Assembly (NCBI RefSeq): GCF_020687505.1
Contig: NZ_JAJEQT010000003.1
Strand: one strand, 5' to 3'
DNA: 64,000 nucleotides
Source: Coprococcus_C hominis
GTDB taxonomy: Bacteria > Bacillota > Clostridia > Lachnospirales > Lachnospiraceae
The notes under the pieces were generated by a model that saw nothing but the letters and a program-made list of their open reading frames with translations, was not told the origin of the DNA and did not search any database. Each line of letters opens with the position of its first letter. Position 1 is the stretch's first letter. Both the position numbers and the translations under genes were made by a program. This document shows, piece by piece, positions 36,534 to 44,333 of this stretch.

Positions 36534-36632
36534 ACCCTGTTTTATGTAGGGGATGGTTCTTAATAATGGACATTCAATACAAGTATCTCTATATAGAATT
36601 TCTGACATTGCAAAATAAAGATGTACTCAAAC

Positions 36633-36865
36633 ATATATTTCATTCTCGATTCATTCCATATACAATGTATGAAAGCTAAGAAGCTCTAAATGTTCTGATT
36701 TACATGTTAAAAATATACGCCACCGCCGCCGATTCGACATCCCTGTCTCAGCGGCGGCTTGTTTGAACATCGTGTTCAAACATGGCTGCGATTACTTGCA
36801 GAACATTAAGAACTTCTGAGCTTTCAACATACTGTATATAAGAATGAATGGAGAATGAAATATAT
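36633..36865 (-). repeat. Family A long-hairpin element, copy 3
   Basis: A 233-base element. Arms 36633-36698 and about 36800-36865 pair (ATATATTTCATTCTC, GAAAGCT.AGAAG.TCT and their complements). On the minus strand the core is hairpin TGTTTGAAC/GTTCAAACA and hairpin GCCGCCG/CGGCGGC, closed by GCCA/TGGC. Unlike copies 1 and 2 its core runs opposite to the downstream gene and it lies upstream of that gene's promoter, so it is not in its leader. From the pckA terminator to 36632 I see no gene or further structure. Confidence 0.75.
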
Positions 36866-36880
36866 CGGGAAACGAAACAT

Positions 36881-36909
36881 TTGACAAGCGATAATACATA
36901 TGATATAGT
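36881..36909 (+). promoter_or_regulatory. Promoter of the DUF6120-like gene
   Basis: TTGACA (36881-36886), 17-base spacer, TATAGT (36904-36909). It starts 16 bases beyond the right arm of the family A element. Confidence 0.8.
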
Positions 36910-36936
36910 CAAATAAATTCGAAAGGGGGTATTCCT

Positions 36937-37464
36937 ATGAACAGGGCAAAGCGGAAATATATGAAATTGTTGAAGAACTATTTTCCTTATGGAAGAGCGT
37001 GCAGGAAGAAGTTTTTGGTATCAATTGCTGAGGACATAGATCATTTCGTTCGAGAGCATGATCCATGTACTTATGACATGCTGGTGGATGAGTTTGGAAA
37101 ACCGCAGGAAGTGATCTTGAATTATCAGAAGGAAATTGAAATATCAGATATACGGAATGTTCGAAAAGTGATGGTGAAGCATGTTGGGTTGGCAATAGGC
37201 GTGTGCGGTATATTGTTCGGAGCTGTTATATTTGCAACACCGAGTTTAAGAACCGAACGGAAAGACACCGCTGGAGACAAGGTGGCAGATACAGAGGAAG
37301 AAGACTTTGACGAGGGCTATAGTGACTTGGAAAAAGAACTGCTTAGTCATAGTGGAAATTATTATGATGACTATGGAAATGTAGTATTAAAGGTAATAAA
37401 TCCTATATCTGAAAATGGTGATTTTTCAGCATATATTTTAACCACAAGATTTCAGATGAATTGA
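36937..37464 (+). CDS. DUF6120-like single-pass membrane protein
   Basis: 175 aa. The N-terminal half (about residues 1-75, KYMKLLKNYFPYGRACRKKFL and DMLVDEFGKPQEVILNYQKE) looks like the helical module of DUF6120/DUF1700-type proteins, which often sit beside PadR regulators. One helix follows (about 87-107, VGLAIGVCGILFGAVIFAT) and then an acidic outer tail (TEEEDFDEGYSDLEKEL). AAAGGGGG precedes the ATG. A small secreted protein and a PadR regulator lie next to it, the usual company of this family. Function unknown; family assignment is from memory of pattern, not a search. Confidence 0.65.
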   Translation: MNRAKRKYMKLLKNYFPYGRACRKKFLVSIAEDIDHFVREHDPCTYDMLVDEFGKPQEVILNYQKEIEISDIRNVRKVMVKHVGLAIGVCGILFGAVIFATPSLRTERKDTAGDKVADTEEEDFDEGYSDLEKELLSHSGNYYDDYGNVVLKVINPISENGDFSAYILTTRFQMN

Positions 37465-37495
37465 AATGTTAATAAAGATGAAGGAGATGTAACAG

Positions 37496-37702
37496 ATGAA
37501 AAAGATAAGAAAGCATATTGCGGGTATTATAATTTTATCGCTGGTAATGGTAATGGGCACCAAAACTTTTACGGCGGAAACAAAGAAGAATGGAAATCCA
37601 GCATATGCAACAGTTACTTATAAGGTAACAAATAAGTCGACAAAAGAATCTGCTAAATTTAAGGGACAATTTAAGATAAAAACAAATGGAGATGTAATTT
37701 GA
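37496..37702 (+). CDS. Small secreted protein, possibly truncated
   Basis: 68 aa with AAGGAG before the ATG. MKKIRKHIAGIIILSLVMVMG is a clear signal peptide with probable cleavage after TFTAE or nearby. The mature part is Lys/Thr-rich and beta-like (ATVTYKVTNKS). It resembles the small exported partners (DUF6147 type) found next to DUF6120 genes. After the TGA the same frame reads on for 12 plausible codons (FSDSKIPIVNTHA) before a second stop, so the protein may have been shortened by a nonsense mutation. Confidence 0.55.
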   Translation: MKKIRKHIAGIIILSLVMVMGTKTFTAETKKNGNPAYATVTYKVTNKSTKESAKFKGQFKIKTNGDVI

Positions 37703-37810
37703 TTTTCAGATAGTAAGATACCTATAGTTAATACTCATGCATGAAATTTTTTGATTATAACAATGCTATCTGATATAAACCGAAAATAATAAATATAATG
37801 AATATATTTC

Positions 37811-37839
37811 TTGTTTTTTACAATCCAAAATGGTAAGAT
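37811..37839 (+). promoter_or_regulatory. Promoter of the PadR gene
   Basis: TTGTTT (37811-37816), 17-base spacer, TAAGAT (37834-37839). Confidence 0.5.
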
Positions 37840-37866
37840 ACATAGAATACGTTGTGAGGCAGATAT

Positions 37867-38196
37867 ATGGAAAATAAAAATATGTTTTACCGTGGCTATG
37901 TGGAATTACTTGTGTTGAAATTCCTTTCGGAGAAGGATTGTTACGGTTATGAAATTGTAAAAAGTATAAAGCGTGCTTCGAAAGATAAGATCTCGTTGTC
38001 GGTGGGTACTTTGTATCCGACGTTATATAAGATGATTGATCAGAAGTACATTAGTGATTATAAGAAACAGACCGGTGAACGGATGGTGAAAGTGTATTAT
38101 CATCTGGAGGACGCGGGGAGAGAACGATTGGAAGCATTGGTTTCTGAGTACCGGGAATTCTCGCAGGTTATGAATGAAATCTTGAATCTGAAATAG
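37867..38196 (+). CDS. PadR-family transcriptional regulator
   Basis: 109 aa, the single winged-helix form. The motif FYRGYVELLVLKFLSEKDCYG, KDKISLSVGTLYPTLYKMID and the wing TGERMVKVYYHLEDAGRERL are typical. A C-terminal helix (about 92-109) provides the dimer interface. It likely represses a nearby gene; the DUF6120-like and small secreted protein genes immediately upstream are the natural candidates. Ribosome site weak (GAGGCAG). Confidence 0.92.
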   Translation: MENKNMFYRGYVELLVLKFLSEKDCYGYEIVKSIKRASKDKISLSVGTLYPTLYKMIDQKYISDYKKQTGERMVKVYYHLEDAGRERLEALVSEYREFSQVMNEILNLK

Positions 38197-38329
38197 AATA
38201 TGAATGGATAAACGTAGGATGTGTATAAAATGACATATGCATCCTACGTTATTTTTTGCCTTTAAACCCGTATAGTTCCTCACTTTTTCCAAATGTTCCA
38301 AACTTACGCTTTACATTTTCAGAAGTTGT

Positions 38330-38755
38330 ATGCTATGGTTTATGTATTGTCGCAGATGGGCGTCGGAGAATATCGTGCAGATCATTGTAAATTCGTTGTG
38401 GGCGTTATTTATGAAGATGCAGGTATCGGTTTCTGAAGCGACAGATTGTTTGAGAAAGATGATCGGAGGCGAGAGCATGGGAAACTGGTTTGAGAATATG
38501 GAGCCAATGAACATACAGGAAGAGCGGGCAAATACCAAGAGAGAACGAGAACGGGCGGATCAAGCAGAAGAGGAACGGGATCGAGCAGAAGAGAAGTTGA
38601 ATAAGACGGAAGTAGAACGGGATAAAGCGGAAAAAACACTAATGGATCTTATGAAAAAAGTATATGGAACAAAAGAGAATGTAATAAAAAACCTTGTGGA
38701 ATCTTGTGATAAAACAGAGGAAGAAGCAAAGCGGTTAATACAGAAGTATTGGTAA
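38330..38755 (+). pseudogene. Remnant of an Rpn/PD-(D/E)XK-type nuclease gene (C-terminal part)
   Basis: The frame codes for up to 141 aa. The last 93 residues, from ATG at 38477 (MGNWFENMEPMNIQEERANT), are highly charged coiled coil with repeated ERERADQAEEERDRAEEKL pattern. They end in MKKVYGTKENVIKNLVESCD, which resembles the C-terminal tail of Rpn family recombination-promoting nucleases/putative transposases. The N-terminal nuclease domain is missing, and a piece of it may be out of frame just upstream (YAMVYVLSQMG in another frame near 38331). A strong GGAGG eight bases before 38477 means the tail could still be translated. Confidence 0.55.
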
Positions 38756-38760
38756 AAACA

Positions 38761-38785
38761 AAAAGCAGCTCTAAGAGCTGCTTTT
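38761..38785. terminator. Bidirectional terminator
   Basis: Perfect 11-bp stem AAAAGCAGCTC/GAGCTGCTTTT with loop TAA. It lies between converging genes and can serve both strands. Confidence 0.88.
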
Positions 38786-38798
38786 GCTATATATGAAA

Positions 38799-40715
38799 TT
38801 ATAAATTATCCTTTACATACTGTTTGACAAGCTTCTCAATCAGATAGAACTGGGATGGACCTGCATCAAGCACAACCTTGTGGAAAGCCTGCTCGTCGAA
38901 CTTGTTGCCAAGGGCGGATTCTGCATAGTCACGAAGCTCCTGGAAGGACTGCCAGCCCATGACATACATCTGGTAGTTGACTGGTTCGGCGATAACGTAA
39001 TCCATGATGCTTTCGGCTCCATCAGAATTGAAACCATTGTCGGAGAGGTACTTCTGTGTTGCTTCCAGATCCCAGCCCTCATAGTTGACACCGATTTCGA
39101 CACGGGCACTGACAAGCAGGTTCAACTCAGAGTTGATCCGTTCGAAATCTGCATAACTGTCATCCGGATAATCTTTGTACATATCGTAGCTCATCATCTC
39201 AACATAGGTAGCCCAGCCTTCGGTGTAGCCGTTAAAGTTAAGCAACGCGCGGATTGGTTCCGGGTTCGTGCTCAAGTAGTAGGTGAACTGATACATATGT
39301 CCGGGGATTCCTTCGTGCGCAAGGGTGGACCACAGATCACCGGCGCCGTCACTGCCCATATTCAGGTAGATGGAGTTTTCGTCGTAGGCATCAATTGGTG
39401 TTGTCACATAGAATGCCGGACTGACGATATCTTCTAAGGATTCATGGACATTTTCAATGGTGTAATGCACGTCAGGCATGGCAGGGAAGCGGTCGGCAAA
39501 AGCATCCTTAAAGTAGTTGATCGTCTCCAGCGGATCGTTATCCGCATATAAGCTGTCACTGGAATCGTTAAAGTACTGCTCATAAGCAGAATAGTTGGCA
39601 AGCGCGGTTGCCTGGTATTCATACATGACATCATCGATGGCATTGTCCAGCCAGTCGATAACTTCCTCTGGCGTTTTGTCAGTGCCAACCTTATCCTTTA
39701 ACAGATATGCGTAATATTCTTTTCCGTGTTCAAACCCGGCAAGACCCAGATCGTTTTGTCCATCATCCTTGTGTGCATTAAAGAAGTTAATTACATTCTT
39801 GTAGCAAGGGATGACGGAATTGATAACCGTATCGTGATTCTGGGTAATGTAGTCCTGAATTTGTTCTTCACTCAAGCCCTCGACACCGCGAACCTTATCT
39901 TCAAAGGTTGCAATCAGAAGATTCTCTTCCGGAGTTGCAATGAATTCTTCACACTGGCGAACAACCTCGCTGGCGGAATGCTCGTTCATGAAAAGCCCTT
40001 TGTCAATCTTTGTCTGTTCAAAGTCCAGATATTTTCCATAATAATCGGATAACTGTCCAAGCAATGCCAGATAGTCCTGAACGTCCCCTTCGTTGTAGAA
40101 TTTGTATTCCGACATGTTGATCGGCATGTTTGTCTGCAAGCCGCTTGTGTAGGCAAATGGTTCGTACAGATATGTGTAATCATAGGATTCCAGATTCAGA
40201 TCCAGATAATCCTTGATAACATCATAGGTGTATTTCTGCGATCCGGTCAGGAGATCGTAGTCAAAGCTTTGCAGTTCTGTGATTTCATCTTCGGTTTCTT
40301 TTTTGTCACTTGCAATGGCGTCCTCGGAGATTTCCGCATCGCCAAAGGTTGCAGTTGGAACATCCAGATCGTAGTGGGCTGGATTGGCAACGGTATAGTG
40401 AAGCGTGACGGTATCGCTTGTGACGCTCTCCTTAAAGTTATCCATCAGGTAAGTATGAAACCGTTCCTGCTCGGCTTTTGCTTCTTCTCCAGTTGGATCA
40501 GGCAATGCATAGGCACAATCTTCCAGGGAGGAGGCATCGATCGGAGATGCTTCCGGCTCTGTATTTCCTGCGGCAATCGCGTCCTCCACAGAATTCTCTA
40601 AGGACGAAGATGCTGCCTTCCAGCTGCTGTTGCTGTCACCACATGCGGTCAGCATGACGGACATCGCACAGACAAGTGCGAGCGCAGTCGCCTTCTTGTA
40701 AAATTTTTTCCACAT
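38799..40715 (-). CDS. DUF885 lipoprotein, putative metallopeptidase
   Basis: 638 aa. Signal peptide with lipobox (LVCAMSVMLTACGDSN) indicates a cell-surface lipoprotein; a Ser-rich linker follows. The body is DUF885, an alpha-helical M32-like fold. Its zinc-site motif HEGIPGH occurs near residue 466 (AHEGIPGHMYQFTYY), and GYTEGWATYVEMM with a downstream Glu lies about 35 residues later, as in this family. It probably cleaves peptides outside the cell, but no substrate is known for these bacterial members. The gene is convergent with the nuclease remnant and divergent from the MerR-like gene. Confidence 0.85.
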   Translation of the reverse strand: MWKKFYKKATALALVCAMSVMLTACGDSNSSWKAASSSLENSVEDAIAAGNTEPEASPIDASSLEDCAYALPDPTGEEAKAEQERFHTYLMDNFKESVTSDTVTLHYTVANPAHYDLDVPTATFGDAEISEDAIASDKKETEDEITELQSFDYDLLTGSQKYTYDVIKDYLDLNLESYDYTYLYEPFAYTSGLQTNMPINMSEYKFYNEGDVQDYLALLGQLSDYYGKYLDFEQTKIDKGLFMNEHSASEVVRQCEEFIATPEENLLIATFEDKVRGVEGLSEEQIQDYITQNHDTVINSVIPCYKNVINFFNAHKDDGQNDLGLAGFEHGKEYYAYLLKDKVGTDKTPEEVIDWLDNAIDDVMYEYQATALANYSAYEQYFNDSSDSLYADNDPLETINYFKDAFADRFPAMPDVHYTIENVHESLEDIVSPAFYVTTPIDAYDENSIYLNMGSDGAGDLWSTLAHEGIPGHMYQFTYYLSTNPEPIRALLNFNGYTEGWATYVEMMSYDMYKDYPDDSYADFERINSELNLLVSARVEIGVNYEGWDLEATQKYLSDNGFNSDGAESIMDYVIAEPVNYQMYVMGWQSFQELRDYAESALGNKFDEQAFHKVVLDAGPSQFYLIEKLVKQYVKDNL

Positions 40716-40807
40716 ATAAATCTATAACCTCCGTTTTCCTGTATCTTATAGTATAGTATCTGCTTTAATTGGATAGACATACAAAATAATCATACTCGAA
40801 ATAATCA

Positions 40808-40834
40808 AAATCTGCAATCGTCCGATGCAGATTT
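40808..40834. repeat. Inverted repeat in a divergent promoter region
   Basis: Perfect 9-bp arms AAATCTGCA (40808-40816) and TGCAGATTT (40826-40834), loop ATCGTCCGA. A second small repeat, CTGTC-gaacg-GACAG, lies at about 40859-40873. Candidate operators between the DUF885 and MerR-like genes; the rest of the 263-base gap shows nothing clear. Confidence 0.35.
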
Positions 40835-40978
40835 CACATAAAATGCACAGAAATACATCTGTCGAACGGACAGGAAAAATGGCTACATAAAGTATACGAA
40901 AGCAGGTTTCATGTAAGTATATTTATGTTAAGGTAAGAACGGGGAAAAATGTTTACAATTAAAGGAGAGATGGGAATT

Positions 40979-41704
40979 ATGACAATCAAGGAAGCTGCAA
41001 AAAAACTGCATGTGGAAGCACATGTACTTCGATATTGGGAGGATGAATTAAAACTCGACATTAAGCGGAATGCGCAGGGACATCGGTATTATGATGATCG
41101 CGATATCCGGTTGTTTGAGAGCGTGAAAGCGATGAAGGAAGAGGGACTGATGCTCAAGGATATCCGAAATGCGATCATTCGTGCAAAACGTGCAAAATCT
41201 GAAGAGGATGCTTTGGATTCGACAGAAGAAAAAAATGAGGGGAATGCGCAGACCATCGATTGCGCAAAAACAGCACAGGAAGAAACAGACAACGAGGATA
41301 AACCATGCAAACCGGAAGCGAACATCAAGCGCACATCGTCGGTGGAGCTTCGCCCCGTACATACCCGGATGGATGAGGATAAGGATTCGATGTTAGAACG
41401 TATGCAGAAGATGGTGGGGGATGAGGATAAGGTTGTCGACTTCAAGCAGGCACAACTGCAAAGCGTGATGAACCGTGTGATCGCAACTGCCCTGCGCGAG
41501 AACAAGGATATTATCACGACATCCATTAAGGAGGAAGTGACCGCGGATGTGATGCGGCAGTTTGATGCAGTTATGCGGGAGAAAGAGGAACGCGAGGAAG
41601 CACGGTACCGGAGACTGGACACGGTGCTGCGGGAAATCCAGCAGGCAAATGCAGAGGTAGCAGCAACGAAAACGAAAAAGGGAATCTTCAAAAAACACCG
41701 GTAA
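40979..41704 (+). CDS. MerR-type helix-turn-helix protein with coiled-coil tail
   Basis: About 241 aa. Residues 1-75 are a MerR-like winged helix (TIKEAAKKLHVEAHVLRYWE, GHRYYDDRDIRLFESVKAM). The middle is a charged, low-complexity linker with Glu, Asp and Asn. The C-terminal third is a long coiled coil (MRQFDAVMREKEEREEARYRRLD) ending in a basic tail (KKGIFKKHR). This layout is like RacA-type proteins, where a MerR domain binds DNA and a coiled coil makes contacts elsewhere, rather than a ligand-binding repressor. Possible starts are 40949, 40970 and 40979; AAAGGAG at 40961-40967 and the domain edge favour 40979, with moderate certainty. Confidence 0.72.
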   Translation: MTIKEAAKKLHVEAHVLRYWEDELKLDIKRNAQGHRYYDDRDIRLFESVKAMKEEGLMLKDIRNAIIRAKRAKSEEDALDSTEEKNEGNAQTIDCAKTAQEETDNEDKPCKPEANIKRTSSVELRPVHTRMDEDKDSMLERMQKMVGDEDKVVDFKQAQLQSVMNRVIATALRENKDIITTSIKEEVTADVMRQFDAVMREKEEREEARYRRLDTVLREIQQANAEVAATKTKKGIFKKHR

Positions 41705-41730
41705 GATCAAAAACTTTCTGTGTCCGCTGG

Positions 41731-41759
41731 TTGCAAAAAGATGGCAACTCTTGTATAAT
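41731..41759 (+). promoter_or_regulatory. Promoter of the RluA-family gene
   Basis: TTGCAA (41731-41736), 17-base spacer, perfect TATAAT (41754-41759). Confidence 0.82.
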
Positions 41760-41822
41760 TCCTTTTAGTTATGTGTAAATATAGCTAAGATATAGGAATT
41801 ATATCGGAAATGGACAGGACTT

Positions 41823-42533
41823 ATGAAGTTAGAGATTTTATATGAGGATGCATATCTGCTTGCCTGCGTAAAACCGTATGGTGTGTTGTCACAGGGCGAC
41901 AAGGGCAACGATGAAGATATGATTACAAAAATCAAGCATTACCTGTATGACAAAGCGGAATCGGAGCAGGCGGAAGAGCCGTATGTAGCTGCGATTCACC
42001 GACTGGATCGTCCCGTAGGGGGTGTGATGGTATTTGCAAAAACTCCAGAGGTAGCAGCGAAGCTTTCGGACATGCAGCAGGATGGTGAGATCGCGAAATA
42101 TTATCAGGCGGTCATAACCGGAGAGCTTCCGGATTTTGAAGGCGAGATGGTAGACTATCTTCTGCGGGATGGAAAAACGAACACAACGAAAGTCGTGAAA
42201 AAAGGCGAAAAGGGTGCCAAGCGCGCAGAGCTATATTATGAGGTGCTCGATGTCATGGATACGGACGACGGAACGCTCAGCTATGTGTTGATTGAGCTTG
42301 TCACAGGCAGACATCATCAGATCCGGGCACAGTTTGCGAGCCGGGGCTGTGGTATCTGGGGTGATACGAAATATAACCCGAAATTCGCGAAGACAAAACG
42401 TAAATATAAACAGATCGGTTTATTCTCCTCACGGATGGAATTTACACATCCCATCACCGGGGAAGAAATCGTGATCAAGAAGGAACCGGAGGGCGAGGCC
42501 TTCGAGGTGCTTGATTTAGATGAGTTTGAATAA
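41823..42533 (+). CDS. RluA-family RNA pseudouridine synthase
   Basis: 236 aa, single catalytic domain with no N-terminal S4 domain, so it is of the RluA/RluE-like short type. The catalytic Asp is in AAIHRLDRPVGGVMVFAKT near residue 62. The second signature is VTGRHHQIRAQFASRGCGIWGD near 158, and the C-terminal block is LFSSRMEFTHPITGEE. It converts a uridine in rRNA or tRNA to pseudouridine; the target base is not predictable. It has its own promoter and is followed by the family B element. Confidence 0.9.
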   Translation: MKLEILYEDAYLLACVKPYGVLSQGDKGNDEDMITKIKHYLYDKAESEQAEEPYVAAIHRLDRPVGGVMVFAKTPEVAAKLSDMQQDGEIAKYYQAVITGELPDFEGEMVDYLLRDGKTNTTKVVKKGEKGAKRAELYYEVLDVMDTDDGTLSYVLIELVTGRHHQIRAQFASRGCGIWGDTKYNPKFAKTKRKYKQIGLFSSRMEFTHPITGEEIVIKKEPEGEAFEVLDLDEFE

Positions 42534-42585
42534 TATTAAGATAAGGAAACTCTCGTGTGACTGGATATACACAATCACGTGAAGG

Positions 42586-42801
42586 GATTCGGCAATTGTG
42601 AAAGAATATGTGGATAGCGGTATTCATACATACCAATTTGCAAGCAGACCATTGGAGCATGTCGGCACTTAACGAATTGTGCCAGTTTGCTGGTGCAATG
42701 AGTTTAGTACCGTTACATGCGGAAGTGAGCGAGAGCGCGTCTGCGGCAAATTACGTATGATGAATACCGAGGTACAGAAATTGTATCACAATTGCCAAAT
42801 C
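42586..42801 (+). repeat. Family B long-hairpin element, copy 2 (putative structured leader)
   Basis: A 216-base element. Core 42644-42744 (GCAGAC to GTCTGC) is 101 bases, the same length as copy 1. Stem GCATGT/ACATGC replaces ACATGT/ACATGT of copy 1, a compensatory A-T to G-C change. The arms (GATTCGGCAATTGTG 42586-42600 with CACAATTGCCAAATC 42787-42801; CGGTATTCAT with ATGAATACCG; AATTTGC with GCAAATT) are unlike those of copy 1. The element sits in the leader of proS, ending about 17 bases before its ribosome-binding site. An open frame runs through it into proS but is not the real start. Confidence 0.75.
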
Positions 42802-42831
42802 GGAAAAGAGGATATAGAAAGGAAAAGAGAA

Positions 42832-44268
42832 ATGGCAAAGGACAAGAAATTAGTAGAGCATATTACAGCGATGGATGAGGATTTTGCACAGTGGTATACG
42901 GACGTTGTCCGTAAAGCAGAGCTGTGTGATTACACAAGCGTAAAGGGATGTATGGTTTTCAAACCGGCAGGCTACGCGATCTGGGAACTGATCCAGAAGA
43001 ATCTCGATGAGCGTTTCAAGGCAACCGGCGTAGAGAACGTATACCTTCCAATGTTTATTCCGGAGAGCCTGCTCGAGAAGGAGAAGGATCATGTCGAAGG
43101 ATTCGCACCGGAGGTTGCATGGGTAACACATGGCGGATTGAATGAACTGCAGGAGCGCCTGTGCGTCAGACCAACATCCGAGACATTATTCTGTGATTTT
43201 TATTCTAAGGAGATCGAGAGCTACCGTGATCTTCCAAAGGTATATAACCAGTGGTGCTCCGTTGTGCGTTGGGAGAAGGAGACAAGACCATTCCTTCGCT
43301 CGAGAGAGTTCCTGTGGCAGGAAGGCCATACCGCACATGCAACAGCAGAAGAGGCAGAGGCAAGAACGATCCAGATGCTGAATGTGTATGCGGATTTCTG
43401 CGAGGACGTGCTTGCAATTCCGGTTATCAAGGGACGTAAGACAGACAAAGAGAAATTCGCAGGTGCTGAGGCAACTTATACGATCGAGTCGCTGATGCAC
43501 GATGGTAAGGCACTGCAGTCCGGAACGAGCCACAACTTTGGGGATGGATTTGCAAGAGCATTTGGCGTTCAGTATACAGATAAGGATAATAAGCTTCAGT
43601 ATGTACATCAGACATCCTGGGGTATGACAACGAGAATGATCGGCGCTATCATCATGGTGCATGGTGATGACAGCGGACTGGTACTTCCTCCGAAGGTTGC
43701 TCCGACACAGATCATGATCGTTCCGATCATGCAGAAAAAAGAGGGCGTACTCGAGAAGGCAGAAGAGCTTCGCAGCGTGCTCGCATCCAACTTCCGTGTG
43801 AAAGTTGATGATTCCGATAAGAGTCCTGGATTCAAGTTCGCCGAGCAGGAAGTAAAGGGTATCCCACTTCGTGTTGAGGTTGGACCGAAGGATATCGAGG
43901 CAGGACAGGCAGTTGTTGTCCGCCGTGATACAAGAGAGAAGACCATCGTACCATTCGACAAGCTGTCAGAGACCTGTGAGGCATTGCTTGCACAGATGCA
44001 TGATGATATGTATGCAAAGGCAAAGGCACATCGTGATGCGAATACACATGTCGCTACAAACTGGGATGAGTTCACAGATATTCTGGAGAAGAAGCAGGGA
44101 TTCATCAAGGCTATGTGGTGTGGCGAGGAAGCCTGCGAGACAGCCATCAAGGACGAGACAGGTGCAACAACGAGATGTATCCCGTTTGCACAGGAGAAGC
44201 TTGGTGATGTATGTGTACATTGTGGCAAGCCTGCGAAACACATGGTTTATTTTGGAAAGGCATACTAA
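42832..44268 (+). CDS. proS: Prolyl-tRNA synthetase (archaeal/eukaryotic-like type)
   Basis: Charges tRNA-Pro with proline in the cytoplasm. The 478-aa product starts MAKDKKLVEHITAMDEDF after AAAGGAAAAG; an upstream in-frame ATG at 42679 lies in the hairpin element and lacks a site. Class II motifs are VRPTSETLFCDFYSKE (about 121-136), RWEKETRPFLRSREFLWQEGHTAHA, and GTSHNFGDGFAR. There is an anticodon-binding domain and a C-terminal Zn domain with four Cys (WCGEEACE, CVHCGKPAKH). It lacks the bacterial editing insertion, so it belongs to the short archaeal/eukaryotic-like ProRS. No T-box is evident in the leader. Confidence 0.95.
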   Translation: MAKDKKLVEHITAMDEDFAQWYTDVVRKAELCDYTSVKGCMVFKPAGYAIWELIQKNLDERFKATGVENVYLPMFIPESLLEKEKDHVEGFAPEVAWVTHGGLNELQERLCVRPTSETLFCDFYSKEIESYRDLPKVYNQWCSVVRWEKETRPFLRSREFLWQEGHTAHATAEEAEARTIQMLNVYADFCEDVLAIPVIKGRKTDKEKFAGAEATYTIESLMHDGKALQSGTSHNFGDGFARAFGVQYTDKDNKLQYVHQTSWGMTTRMIGAIIMVHGDDSGLVLPPKVAPTQIMIVPIMQKKEGVLEKAEELRSVLASNFRVKVDDSDKSPGFKFAEQEVKGIPLRVEVGPKDIEAGQAVVVRRDTREKTIVPFDKLSETCEALLAQMHDDMYAKAKAHRDANTHVATNWDEFTDILEKKQGFIKAMWCGEEACETAIKDETGATTRCIPFAQEKLGDVCVHCGKPAKHMVYFGKAY

Positions 44269-44287
44269 AAATAGAAATCAGAACATT

Positions 44288-44318
44288 TACCCTGCTGACA
44301 TCAGCGGGGTAGTTGTTT
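44288..44318 (+). terminator. Intrinsic terminator after proS
   Basis: TACCCTGCTGA (44288-44298) pairs with TCAGCGGGGTA (44301-44311), one G-U pair, followed by GTTGTTT. Confidence 0.75.
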
Positions 44319-44333
44319 ATTTGGGTGAAATAC

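Noticed and set aside
37700..37780. TCAGATAG/CTATCTGA inverted repeat after the small secreted gene
   Set aside because: Only 8 bp with a loop of about 60 AT-rich bases; within chance for this composition.
42586..42801. T-box leader for proS
   Set aside because: No specifier loop or conserved T-box sequence (TGGN.CC-type antiterminator) is visible, and the same core occurs before a response regulator.
42679..42831. N-terminal extension of proS from an upstream ATG
   Set aside because: It would translate the family B hairpin element; the extension has no homology and lacks a ribosome site, while ATG 42832 has one.
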